Source of the DNA: Bolinopsis microptera
Taxonomy: Eukaryota; Ctenophora; Tentaculata; Lobata; Bolinopsidae
Direction: 5' to 3'
Assembly (NCBI RefSeq): GCF_026151205.1
Contig: NC_087079.1
Span: 11,708,635 to 11,772,634 of the forward strand
Length of the DNA: 64,000 bases
In this document: positions 34,897-47,600 of the stretch, in pieces
Numbering within the stretch: position 1 is the first letter of the stretch
Layout: every line of letters starts with the position of its first letter
Made by a program: the position numbers and the translations under genes
The notes under the pieces: generated by a model
What the model was told of the DNA's origin: nothing
What the model saw: the letters and a program-made list of their open reading frames with translations, nothing else
Databases searched by the model: none

Positions 34897-35081
34897 CGAT
34901 CCAGTAATATGTATAATCCTTCGAAAACAACTGTGTTGCACACTTGTATACACACTGTGTATAACAGGTGTAATAAGAAGGTTAAGCTCTTACACACGTT
35001 ACACGCAAATATTGCTTATATCGGTAGATATATCAGAGCTATTAAAATCGTTGCAAAATGTAAACGTACTACTAACTTCAA

Positions 35082-35440
35082 TTTGTCGGGGGGTCAATTG
35101 TCGGGGGGTCAATTGTCGGGGGGTCAATTGTCGGGGGGTCAATTGTCGTACTAAGCCCTAGATTTCGCGACAATTGACCCCAGTGTAATAACATAGAGGG
35201 TCAATTGTCGGGGGGTCAATTGTCGGGGGGTTAATTGTCGGGGGGTCAATTTTCGGGGGGTCAATTGTCGTACTAAACCCTAGATTTCGCGACAATTGAC
35301 CCCAGTGTAATTACATAGGGGGTCAATTGTCGGGGGGTCAATTGTCGGGGGGTCAATTGTCGGGGGGTCAATTGTCGGGGGGTCAATTGTCGGGGGGTCA
35401 ATTGTCGGGGGGTCAATTGTCGGGGGGTCAATTGTCGCGG
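35082..35440. repeat. CAATTGTCGGGGGG satellite, right block
   Basis: Continuation of the satellite interrupted by the LINE. It has the same 15-bp units and the same spacer with CCCTAGATTTCGCGACAATT. The whole satellite region is bracketed by similar sequences: GGTACACTACCTCCAG at about 29351 and GGTACCTACCTCCAG at about 35439. Confidence 0.92.
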
Positions 35441-35640
35441 TACCTACCTCCAGACCCATAGCATAAGGGAAAAGCACACAAAATAAATAATATGATCTGA
35501 AACTTTCTGCAAGACTTAAAATCAGATTTCTAATTGCTATTGTTCGAAATTTCTTGTGCAACTGTTACACTGATATAGTGTGTACTGTGTATGGTGCTGG
35601 GTTTCTCATGGAAGACATTATTTGGATTTCCCCAACTTAC

Positions 35641-38600
35641 CAATGCGTTATTTACACAGGAGTCGAAGGACTGAGCAATCTGGTTACACCGTAACACTTG
35701 GTCGGGGTTAGCTCTGTAACATTCCGCTAGATCTGATACGTTACTGCTGCACATCTCCTTCTTCTCTGGAATCCTGATATGGTGTGCTAGTTATTACATC
35801 TACACTCTGCTACTAAAGTACAGCGCGCGAACGTATTTCAGCTGTATTACCAGGCGACAGCTCTGAGTGCGCTAATAGCAGTCGAGGGAGGGTTGGCGCG
35901 AAATGTCGACAAATGACCGCAATTAAACATCGCCCTGCTGTAATGTTCATAAACATAGAGATTCGGCGGAATGACAGGCTGAGCGCCGCCCAGTAACACC
36001 CTATAACAGAACGGAATGGAATTAAACTTGTTTTTATTCCATTCCAAAACCGGGCTTCAGGGGAAAAACGAAAAGTGTACGGTATAGAAAAAAGAACCCG
36101 GTATGGCGGTATAGAAACGTTAAAATTATCCCAATCCCCAGTATCTGTGGCCTCTCAATTAATCTTTCAAGCGTCTCACATGCTCAATATGTGTATTCTA
36201 TGTACGTATTGTGTAATTGTGATGGAATACTGTTGGGGGGGGGGGGGGGGGGGGGGAAGGGGGGGGGGGCAACCATATTAAAGTACATTAAATTTTAAAA
36301 TGTAGGTTTTTTTTTTCAATTTTGACCCGGGGATAGACTTTAATATACTTTAATATACCTATATTATCTCGATTCAAAATTTGGCCGCTTAATTTATTTA
36401 AAGGCCTCCAATGTATAGATTAGATTTAACTTTCATGTTAAGTTAGTCTTGTTCAAAGATATTGATACTTGACCAATTTATGAGTTCAGGGGACTAACAA
36501 CTGCCTCATCTTGTAAATCTTAACGAAGAATATAAATCTACTAATTGTAAGTATATTAAAAAATATTAAAATGTAGTGTTTTTCCGATTTTGACCCGGGG
36601 ATATACGTTAATATGGTTGCCCCTCCCTCCCCCCCCCCCCCACTGTTCGATATCACGCAGTCACATCACCACGAAATGTGAGGTCACGCAGGTGTGATCC
36701 AATGCAGGATATACGAACCCTTGACACACGTGCACGAAAGAGGTATACAACGTGTAGCAAACGAACCCGCACAATCAATATGAGTAATATGTATAAATGC
36801 TAAATTGGAAATACATTTACGACTCTTCAAACCTATAGATCACAGCAATAACAAGAATTGCGCCCGTTTGTTCGGCTGTCGGCGGACGCTAAATTTCCAT
36901 CCACTTGCACCAACTCTTCAAATTTTATCATGCCTTGGCCTTCAATTAATTTTTCGTTTCTTGTGTCACGTGAATTGGCTTAATTGACTAGCTGAATAGT
37001 GAATAGTTACATTAAACCAAAGTAAAAGTTGATCGTTGTACCTCAGCTGAGCAGGTCAGCCAATGCAATTAAAGTGGGCCGGACCAGCTTAATGTAATTG
37101 TTGATTAGCTCAAGTTTGGAGGTGCCGCGAGTTTGGTTGTCTGTAATAAAATACTTGTGCATCGAAGAAAATAAATGTTGTTCAGACACAGCGCGCGCGT
37201 TAAGGCAATTTAATTAATTTTACTGATAAGCCGCGCGACTGTATTCTGAAATATCGCGTGTAGATTTAATTTGAATGTTCCTCCGCAAACGTTAAGATAA
37301 GATAACCTATAGATCACAGCAATAAAAATGGTTGGTGTAAAGTATTTCTACCTAAGGGACTTCGTTGTTTTTCTGACACTTGACAGGACTAGAAGGTTCA
37401 AATGATCTGTGAAACTTTCTGGAAAACTATCAACCATCTGGAACGAGCCGTAACTAATAAATTATACTATACTGGCGCGGCTCGGCCGGGCGGCCAGCCG
37501 GCTGTTCTAGCGTGGATTCTAATCCGATAGGATAACGCCATTCCTGGTTGGACGACGTTCGCTGTCCTAGGGCGATCCGATCGCATTTCAGATTGTCGTC
37601 CGATCGCTCTTGATCGCTAGGCGCTCGGATTTTATTTTTGAGAGGCGATAGGATAGAAAAATCCGAGAGCCTAGCTCTAGGATTTTACGTCTCCGAGAGG
37701 TGTGCTCTCGGATTTATCATTTCCGGGAGATAAAATGCGTGTTGCGCGTTTCCGAACTCAAATAAAATTCCATCGAGATCGAAAACATGAAAAAAAATTT
37801 AAAATATTAACTTTTAGTATGTTTTCATTCTTCCGTAAAATTAATGAGAAAATATAGAGAAGCAAAATTCATCATCATTGGATACGGCCATACTCGGTTG
37901 AATACACCCCATCTCGTTCGATCTCGGAAGTTAAGCAACTGCAGGCCGGGTTAGTACTTGGATGGGTGACCGCCTGGGAATTCCCGGTGCTGTATCCTTT
38001 TGTTATATTTCCGAAGAACAATAGTGCAGACATCTTCGCACTATTTTGAATATAAAGTACCCAGGAGTCATCTCCAACAAAAACTTGTATAAACGCTGCA
38101 ATGCTGAACCATTGTCAGAAAAAGTGGCCCGTAGTCGGTGGAGAATGTTAGGACATGTTTTGCGGGGTCCTTTTGACGGACCAGCGTTTTCTTCCCTCAT
38201 TTTTGCCATCAATACACTGGACTTACCAGGGAGAAGAGGAAGACCCCAAAGCAATCTATTCTCGCTGATTGTGCATGATTTATGTAAAAGAAATATTTAT
38301 TTGAATAATATCTTTGACCTGCATTATCTCTGTAATTTAGCGTATGACAAGAGATATTGGCGGGAATTGCAATGAAGTTTTTGATTTTTAGTTTTTATTT
38401 TAGGGAAAGATTAGACTTGGGCGTTGTTTTTTAAACTATCCCTTGTTTAGAACTTTGATTTAATAATTTAATAATGTTTTACTGAACAGAAGAAATTGTG
38501 AATGGCTTTTTCAGAATTGCAGTGGTTATTAAGAGTAGCATTTTATCCTCAGAAATATAGTCTATGTTCAAACGCAAGGAAATGTTTCCAAATGTCAGAA

Positions 38601-41600
38601 TAACATGGCTTAGAATAGCTACAAAGTTTTGTCTGAAAGGGCTTTGTTGTCTCATTCTAAGATCTATCTGAAACATTCTTATCTGCTCAAAATTGATTAG
38701 AATATATTCTTAAGTTAACTTGAAGAGTACTACAAGGTATCCTGAAGTTAACTTGAAGGGTACTACAAGGTATCCTAGAGTTAACTCAAAAAGTACTACA
38801 AGGTATCCTGAAGTTAACTTGAAGAGTACTACAAGGTATCCTGAAGTTAACTTGAAGAGTACTACAAGGTATCCTAGAGTTTACTCAAAAAGTACTTCAA
38901 GGTATCCTGAAGTTAACTTGAAGAGTACTACAAGTTATCCTGAAGTTGACTTGAAGAGTACTACAAGTTATCCTAGAGTTAACTCAAAAAGTACTACAAG
39001 GTATCCTGAAGTTAACTTGAAGAGTACTACAAGGTATCCTGAAGTTAACTTGAAGAGTACTACAAGGTATCCTAGAGTTTACTCAAAAAGTACTTCAAGG
39101 TATCCTGAAGTTAACTTGAAGAGTACTACAAGTTATCCTGAAGTTGACTTGAAGAGTACTACAAGTTATCCTAGAGTTAACTCAAAAAGTGCTACAAGGT
39201 TTTATCCTGAAGTTAACTTGAAGAGTACTACAAGTTATCCTGAAGTTGACTTGAAGAGTACTACAAGGTATCCTAGAGTTAACTCAAAAAGTACTACAAG
39301 GTATCCTGAAGTTAACTTGAAGAGTACTACAAGGTATCCTAGAGTTAACTCAAAAAGTACTACAAGTTATCCTGAAGTTGACTTGAAGAGTACTACAAGG
39401 TATCCTAGAGTTAACTCAAAAAGTACTACAAGAGGCATCATGTAGCCTCCAGGCTCGACAAACCCCGACAAACCCCGACACACCCCGACAAACCCCGACA
39501 AACCCCGACATATCCTGACAAACCCCGACAAACCCCGACAGACCCCGACAAACCCCGACATATCCCGACAAACCCCGACAAACCCCGACATATCCCGACG
39601 TGTCGAGATATGTCAGGGTATGTCGGATTATGTCAGTTTGCCCAATAATTTCGGTATCAAATTGACGAAAATAATACTCTGGAGCTCTCATAATACAATT
39701 TTTTCCGTTCGCACTCTTTTGTAGAAAGACAATAGTGAAAGGTTACGAATGGACGTTTTAGCAGAAAAACGTGGATTTTGGAGAACGAGGTAAGTGGCTA
39801 TAAATATGTCGTCAGTCCTTCCTTCCTTCCGTAAGTTACCATGACAACTAGCGTGCAGTGCAGCGCGCGAGTATTGCTTGCGGAGATTTAATGTATATTA
39901 TATAGCTAGCATGTCAATGAATGCGCGGCGCGAGTGTATTTTAATGTATGCTATGTTATGTACAGTATTAGGTAATAAGCCCAATTTGTACATGGCATGC
40001 GTAGTATAATGTACTCTGTGTATATTATTATTATAAAGTGAGCTGATTAGAGCTTATATTTATAGTTATAGTGAATGGAAATCTAGCGTCCGCCAAAACG
40101 AAACAACGGGCGCAATTATTGTTAAAACTGTGCACTCAGTATAATAATAATCTAATACGCACTATGAAGCTATGAGCACGAGAGAAGAGTACTACACCGG
40201 ACGGGACTGCAAGATTGTGAGAAAGCAAGAGCGCAGCGCAAGAGACCAAAAGAGCAAGAGTGGGAGACAGTAAGAGCCACAGGATGAAAAGAAAGGAGTG
40301 TTGCGTCAGGCTTTGCTTCGCCGCATCGGTTCATTTCCTTACCAATACATACATGCTACATAAAGAGGTCTCCTCCTAGTCGTTGGAGTGGCCTGCATCA
40401 CACACATCTCTTCTACGGCGTAACATGTTCCTCCATTCCACTCGCTTTAGAGCCAACTGTTTTACTTCATCTCTGCTGATGTTATCGACACCTGTAAATT
40501 CAGCCGCATCCTCGAGTACACAGGCCATCCAGCCTTTGCGGGGTCGTCCTCTCAGTCTCTTTCCATAGTTTGGTTTCCAATCCAGTAAGAAATTGGGGAA
40601 CCGCGTCTCTGGCATTCTGACAACATGTCCGTACCACCTTAGTCTAGCCGCACCGATGAAAGTTTCGATAGACTTAATTCCAGCACGCCTGAGAACTTCT
40701 TCATTGGAGACATGGAAGAACCACTTTATCTTCAAGATTCTTCTCAGGGAGGTCAGATGGAAGACCTCAAACCGTTTCATCTGCTTTTTTGTTGTGTTCC
40801 ACACTTCAGCTCCATATAACAGAATAGTAATAACAGCAGCCTTGTAGATACGGATCTTGGTGGGCGTTCTTATAGTTCGACTGTTCCATATCTTCCAAAG
40901 CTGATGGAACGCACCATTAGCACGCTGGATCCTGATGTCAAGATCTCGGTCAATGGTACCATCCCCACTGATGTTGGCACCAAGATAAACAAAGTTGCTG
41001 ACCTGTTCAACAGGTTCTCCCTCCACTGTTAGCTTTATACTGTCTCTTTTGGTGTAAGGTCGCTGGGACGCACACTTGCTGATCGCCATGTATTGTGTCT
41101 TTTTAGCGTTGATCTTCAACCCAGCATAAGAGGTGTAATAAGCTATAAGATCAGTGGACTCTTGCAGCCCTTCTTCAGTATTGTCCATCACTGCCAGATC
41201 ATCAGCGTAGTCACTATCCATGATAACTTTTTCATCTGCACCCTTTAGTTCCTTTTGCAGTACAGCACCATGACTGATTGCCTTGTGAACCTCGGCCAAA
41301 AAGATTCCAAAGTTCAGACAGAAATTAAATACAGGAGGGCCCTGGATATCACCCTGTCCAGTGCCCGAATTAACAGAGAACCAATCAGACATTTCACCAT
41401 TAACCCTGACAGCACTCATGGTTCCGTTGAAGAATGCCTGAAAGATTCTAACATATTTCTCAGGAAGTCCATAGTGTCTCATGCTTGACCAAATAAACTC
41501 TCTTCTGATGGAATCAAACGCTGCCTTAAAATCAATGAAATTAACATAAAGTGGAATGTTAAACTCAATGCAGTTGTGAATAATGGTGCGGATGGAATAA

Positions 41601-44600
41601 ATCTGATCAATACATGAGCGGTTCCGTCTGAACCCACACTGATTTTCCCTAACTCCCTAAGAAGACACTCCATTCCAACATCCAGCCTCTTAAGAAGAAC
41701 CATTTGAAGAACCTTAGAAGACGTTGCCCTAAGAGTTATACCCCTATTATTGCAGCAGTATATACTACCCTAATATATACTTATATATACTTACCAATAC
41801 TTGCCTAAATCCAATTCAATGAAACAAGCGATGCTGAATAAAAACAACAAAATTTGTATCATGTATTTTAAATAACATACATACGTATATAAGTTATTGA
41901 AAGTTTCAAAAGTATTACTAATACTAAGAGTAACTTTTAAAATGTACTTTACAAGGCATTATACAACTTAGAAGTACACGTATCCCAAAGGCCAAAATAT
42001 CATGCAATTTGTAAAATTTAAACAAATATTCTTAATTATCATTGATAATTTTCTACATGTGTCGAACTCTAAAAACTACAACCCATTGTAAGAAGATTTA
42101 ACGTGTAGCCTTTTTGTTATTGTTAAAATAATAAAAAACAATGTAATATCTATTATATAGTGCTGGCACTATATACATGATGCTCATCACAATTATAATG
42201 ATATCAAAATATGATAATTGGTAATGTACTGGCCAGTATATTAACATAGATCCGCTCATTACGTACCGAAGTGAACATTCACTAAGCACCGTTGATCGTC
42301 GTAATCAGAGAGCGCGGTAAAGGAGTAAAGGGCGGGAAGGAGTGGAGATTGGACAGTTAAGACAAGTTTGGAACTTTTGGGATCCATCGTTCAAAAAATT
42401 TCAAAACAAAACTTACATGAAAATTATGAAGCTTATTATAACCATTGATACAAAGGCCATAATCTTTCGCCAGCTCTTTAATATCCACCTTGAAGCTACA
42501 TTTTATATCCTTGAACTACACAATATAAACTAAAGCATGTTTTAGTGTAGGCTTTTTGTCACAACAAGACTGCAACCTATAGTATCAACTATAAACAGAA
42601 CCCCTAATGTCTACTAAAAAATTTCTTCTAGTCCTAATATGAGCCTTGTCTCTAAAAACCTAACTGAACTAGCGTTTCGGTGTGTGCAAAAGCTTTCAGG
42701 CATGCGCATTCCTTGCCCCGTTAGTTACCTGTCCTTACAAAACCAAACTAGCAGTCAAGGACAAAAAGTCATACACCAAATGGGCATTATATTTTATGAA
42801 TTGTTTTACATCTTTTTATTCTGTAAAATGTGCTAAAATTAAATTTCTTGTTTCATTGAATTTCTTGTTTCATTGATGAAACCTCACAAAAATCTCCAAA
42901 TCAATCACAATGCCTTCTAAAGTACAATGAATCAATGTCCAAAAAAGATCAATTCGAGAGAAATCTTAGTTCCCAAAACAAGAACTTTATGTTTTTAGAA
43001 ATAAAATAACAATATTTCAGCATCAAAGTATCAAACAGTTCCCAGGTAATTTGACACTACTACATAATTCAATGTACTAAATAATTCAATATTTTAAAAA
43101 CAACTTTAAAAACTTTATCAACTACTGCCCGACGTGACTCGTGTGCCACATTGTACCAACTCTTGCTCTTCGTCCAAGCTTTTTCGTCTACTTGGCGTAG
43201 GGCGCGGTAAGATTTTATGTAATCACGCGCGTACTTATCGCGCGCTGTAGTAACACGTACACATGGTCTTGTGGCTTCCAATGACCCCTGTAATCCATGT
43301 GCGGGGCAGGAGGGTCAAGCACTCTTTTTCTGGAATGAGCCTCCTGATCCATGTGTGGGGCAGGAGGGTCAAGCACTGTTTTTTTCAGGTTGACCCTCCT
43401 GCGCCATTATACTGCCATTGATCAATCTTCTTTAGGCAACTTCCAATCACTTTTCATCCATTATTAACGAATCCTGACAAACCCCGACAAACCCCGACAA
43501 ACCCCGACAAACCCCGACAAACCCCGACACACCCCGACAAACCCCGACAAACCCTGACAAACCCCGACAAACCCCGACAAACCCCGACAAACCCTGACAA
43601 ACCCCGACAAACCCCGACAAAACCCCGACAAAACCCCGACGTGTCGAGGTGTGTCGTATCAAGTCGGGCCCACCGGCTACATGATGCCTTACAAGGTATC
43701 CTGAAGTTAACTTGAAGAGTACTACAAGATATCCTGGATTAACTTGAAGAGTACTACAAGTTATCCTGAAGTTGACTTGAAGAGTACTACAAGGTATCCT
43801 AGAGTTAACTCAAAAAGTACTACAAGTTATCCTGAAGTTAACTTGAAGAGTACTACAATCGAGGTAAACTATAGGTAAAAATATAATATTAATCATAAAA
43901 AGAAGAAAGCTATATGGCGGCTTTGTAGATGTTATCCTGAAGTTGACTTGAAGAGTACTACAAGGTATCCTAGAGTTAACTCAAAAAGTACTACAAGGTA
44001 TCCTGAAGTTAACTTGAAGAGTACTACAAGGTATTCTGAAGTTAACTTGAAGAGTACTACAAGGTATCCTGAAGTTAACTTGAAGAGTACTACAAGGTAT
44101 CCTAGAGTTAACTCTTATAGAGAACTACAAGTTAGCTTCAAGTTATCATTTATCTACTTAATTTAACCTAAACAACCTCCATGTTGTTGTAGCCTGCAGG
44201 CAACCGTGGATCAACTTAAGATAAAGCGATGATATGATCCTGAAGTTAACTGACAGAAAGCATGAAGTTTCAACCTACAGTTAGATATGCGTCGTCTTCC
44301 AATTATATCGGTCCTGATATTTGAAATTTTATCGCCTCTCGGATTTGCTCTCGGATTTGCTCTCGGATCCTATAGGATTTGAGTATCCTATCGGGTCCGA
44401 GAGCAAATCCTATCGGCACTCGGAATTGTTAAATCCTATCTCCGCTAGGATTAGCGCTCGGATCCGATAGGTTTATAATTTCCTATCGGGTCCGAGAGCA
44501 AATCCTATCGCCTCTCGGAACTTACACATCCTATCGCCGCTCGGCGATAGGAATTCATCGGAGGTATCCTGGGGGGACTGGATCGGCGTTAGGATTGATA

Positions 44601-47600
44601 AAATCCGAGATATCTCGGACGCGCTAGAATAAATCCTAGGGTAATCCTGTCTAATTAGAATCGCAGAAATCGACGTTCTGAACAGCCGTGAGCCGGCGCG
44701 CGCAATGATTGATTGTTGAATGCCCCAAAGTTTCTACACAACGGTGAATTCGCGGCTTACGTAAAATTGAAATCGAATAGTGATTCCAGAAGGATTTACG
44801 ACAAAACTTTTCCAAATAAAACTGTAAGGCCTACAAAATGAATTGTTTTAAATTTAAGGTAACCCTTCAAACACAAGAAAATATTCCCAAATCGGTGGTT
44901 CGCTGCGGAACACAGGCATCTAGAGATACAGAGATATAGAGATCCTACTATACGATTTTCTTTAAATTTCCAAGATAATATTTGACAAAAATCAGTGTTA
45001 GTACTAATAAGACTAAATTAGAAGTTACTGGTGTTTTATGAAAAGTTTGAATGAAACTTACTGGAGCTTTGAAGTGACAAGGCCGAATCCTTCTTCGTGA
45101 GCACAACTTATGTCCTGTTTTCGTTTTTGCAACTGAAAAACCATCGTTTAAATTGACAATTTTCATCAGACCAAAAGAACCATTAGACAAAGAATATGAG
45201 AATGTTTAACTAGATTGTTGCGATACAGTCAGTGGGGTGGGGGGGGGGGGGGAGGGGAGGAGTACTATACTCCCCCCCCCCCCCCCTTGGGGTGGGGTAC
45301 TATACTCTCACCACTCACATTGCTTTCAATAACACTAAATCTATTCCGCCACCGTGACCGCTCTGTATTCAAAGCATTAGACATCACACCAGCGTCTATT
45401 CTAGCTTGGTCCCTTGCTCCTTCTACCTTGGCTTCTGTTATAATCTTCTGTACCTGAACAATATTGCTCTAGAAAAGTACGATCAGACAAACGGTCAATT
45501 GAAAATATTCACGGCTATTTTAAAAGGTTTTAAACACTGATTGAAATTAATCCGACGAAAATAAGGTCGTTAATCGGGATACACACCTCTTGTTTTTTGT
45601 ACTCTCCAAATAATGACTGAGCGAGATTGTCTGACGGTGGAAGCTCATTTATTTCATCAGGGATTGATACCGCAACCACAGGCTCGATAACCGGCTTAAT
45701 TTGAGTTAACTCTACAGCTGGTCCAACCTCTACTTCTACCACTGGCTCAACGACTGGCTCAACGACTGGCTCAACGACTGGCTCAACGACTGGCTCAACG
45801 ACTGGCTCAACGACTGGCTCAACGACTGGTTCAACGACTGGTTCAACGACTGGCTCACTCTCAGTAGATTCAGGCTCTACTGGTTTAGCGATTTTATCAG
45901 TCTCTGGTTCCGAATTGGCTATTTCATTTCTAGCCGAGATGAAGTATGGTTCGATGGCTTTCTGTATTAAACCGAATAAGCTATGAGACTCTGAAGAATC
46001 AGATGAGGTCTTAACAATCTCTGATTGAACAATAGCTTCTGGTGTCATTACAACAGACTCTGGTATTTCAACAGGTTCTGGCAATAAATGAACTGGCTCT
46101 GATGCCGTTTCAATAGACTCTAGGACCGGTTCAATAGACTCTATGACCGGTTCAACAGGCTCTGGTAATGTTTCGACAGGCTCTGACACCGTTTCAATTG
46201 ACTCTAGGACCGGTTCAACAGGCTCTGGTACCGTTTCAACAGACTCTGGCATCGTTTCAATAGACTCTAGGACCGGTTCAACAGGCTCTAGTACCGTTTC
46301 AACAGGCTCTATTACCGTTTCAACAGGCTCTAGTACCGTTTCAACAGGCTCTGACACCGTTTCAATAGACTCCAAGACCGGTTCAACAGGCTCTGGTACA
46401 GTTTCGACAGGCTCTGACACTGTTTCAATAGACTCTAGGTCCGATTCAACAGGCTCTGGTACAGTTTCGACAGACTCTGGCACCGTTTCAATGGACTCTA
46501 GTGCCGGTTCAACAGGCTCTGGTACAGTTTCGACAGACTCTGGCACCGTTTCAATGGACTCTAGTGCCGGTTCGACAGGCTCTGGTACAGTTTCGACAGA
46601 CTCTGGCACCGTTTCAATGGACTCTAGTGCCGGTTCAACAGGCTCTGGTACAGTTTCGACAGACTCTGGAACCGTTTCAATGGACTCTAGTGCCGTTTCG
46701 ACAGGCTCTGACACTGTTTCAATAGACTCTAGGACCGATTCAACAGGCTCTGGTACAGTTTCGACAGACTCTGGCACCGTTTCAATGGACTCTAGTGCCG
46801 TTTCGACAGGCTCTGGTACAGTTTCGACAGACTCTGGCACCGTTTCGATAGACTCTAGTGCCGTTCCGACATGCTCTGGTATAGTTTCATCTACCTCTGA
46901 AGGTATTTCAACAGGTTCGGTCACTGATTCAACTGCTTCAACAGACTCAGATAACACAGGTTCAAGCTCCACATCTTCTTGGTTGAGTATTTCAACATGT
47001 TCCACTACTGGTGTGTCAGGTGATTGCTCGATAATATGATCTTGAGCTGGGTCTGCTTCTAATTCAGTTGCAGGAGCCTCTAAAACTGCTTCTAATTCAG
47101 TTGCAGGAGCCTTTGAATCTTCTACAATTTCCTGTTCGATGGGTAACGATTCAACTATTGCGTTAGTCTCCAAGATGAGTAGTTCCACAACTGGTTCCTC
47201 TATTGTAGATACATGAGCCCCAGGTTCTACATTACACTGCTCCTCTGCTGAAGGATCTGAAATGGCAGGTTCCAGAATAGCTTTCGTTTCAGCTGCCAAT
47301 GTCTCCGATATTAATTCTAGTTCATCAGTGACAGGGAGTATAAAGATTGGTGCTTCTACTTGATCACCATCCAGTGGTCGCATTTCTTCCGCTGTTTCCA
47401 TACAATCAAGTGATTTAACTTCTTCTTTGGGAGTAGTTGTAGGCTCAGATAATTCTTCTTCTTCTTCTTGTATAACGTTGTCATTCAGATTAGATGAAGC
47501 TGATTTGTCCTCTTGAACGGGTTCGTCTGAAAAGAGTGTAAATTAGAATACAATATTACATTCAAATGTAATTTACCTTAGTCATATGCGGTTTAAAGAG

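Larger units (their letters stand above)
30419..35081 (-). mobile_element. Near full-length CR1-like non-LTR retrotransposon
   Basis: The element is inserted into the 15-bp satellite. On the minus strand the order is 5' region (about 34897-35081), ORF1 (33532-34896), and ORF2 with endonuclease and reverse transcriptase (30508-33471). The 3' end carries short tandem GGTACCCAAGGTA-like repeats instead of a poly(A). TTGTCGGGGG occurs at both junctions and may be the target duplication, though the satellite context makes this ambiguous. ORF2 has two frameshifts, so the copy is probably inactive, or these are base-call errors. Confidence 0.85.
39433..43689. mobile_element. 4.26-kb inverted-terminus element with 6-bp target duplication
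   Basis: The ends are AGGCATCATGTAGCC (39433-39447) and its exact complement (43675-43689). TACAAG flanks both sides (39427-39432 and 43690-43695). The surrounding 33-bp array shows the empty site with one TACAAG. Just inside each end lies an array of a 10-bp unit (CGACAAACCC; 39455-39600 and 43475-43641), in the same orientation at both ends and each followed by GACGTGTCGAG. Terminal AG and a 6-bp duplication recall Polintons, but size and content do not, so the family is unassigned. It carries an internal LINE fragment. Confidence 0.85.

Noticed and set aside
35454-35516. Terminal exon of the MIC19-like gene (KVSDHIIYF...)
   Set aside because: Not included in the gene model: the acceptor is plausible but the peptide is hydrophobic and unlike known MIC19 tails, so the true last exon may be elsewhere.
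38720-39445. 241-codon plus-strand protein of STTRYPEVNLK repeats
   Set aside because: A 33-bp tandem array is open by periodicity alone; there is no non-repetitive coding sequence or supported exon on either side.
46143-47039. Long plus-strand frame rich in TGSGTVSTDS
   Set aside because: It is the antisense of the ESIETVPESVE coding repeat in the MIC19-like gene, whose splice phases support the minus strand.
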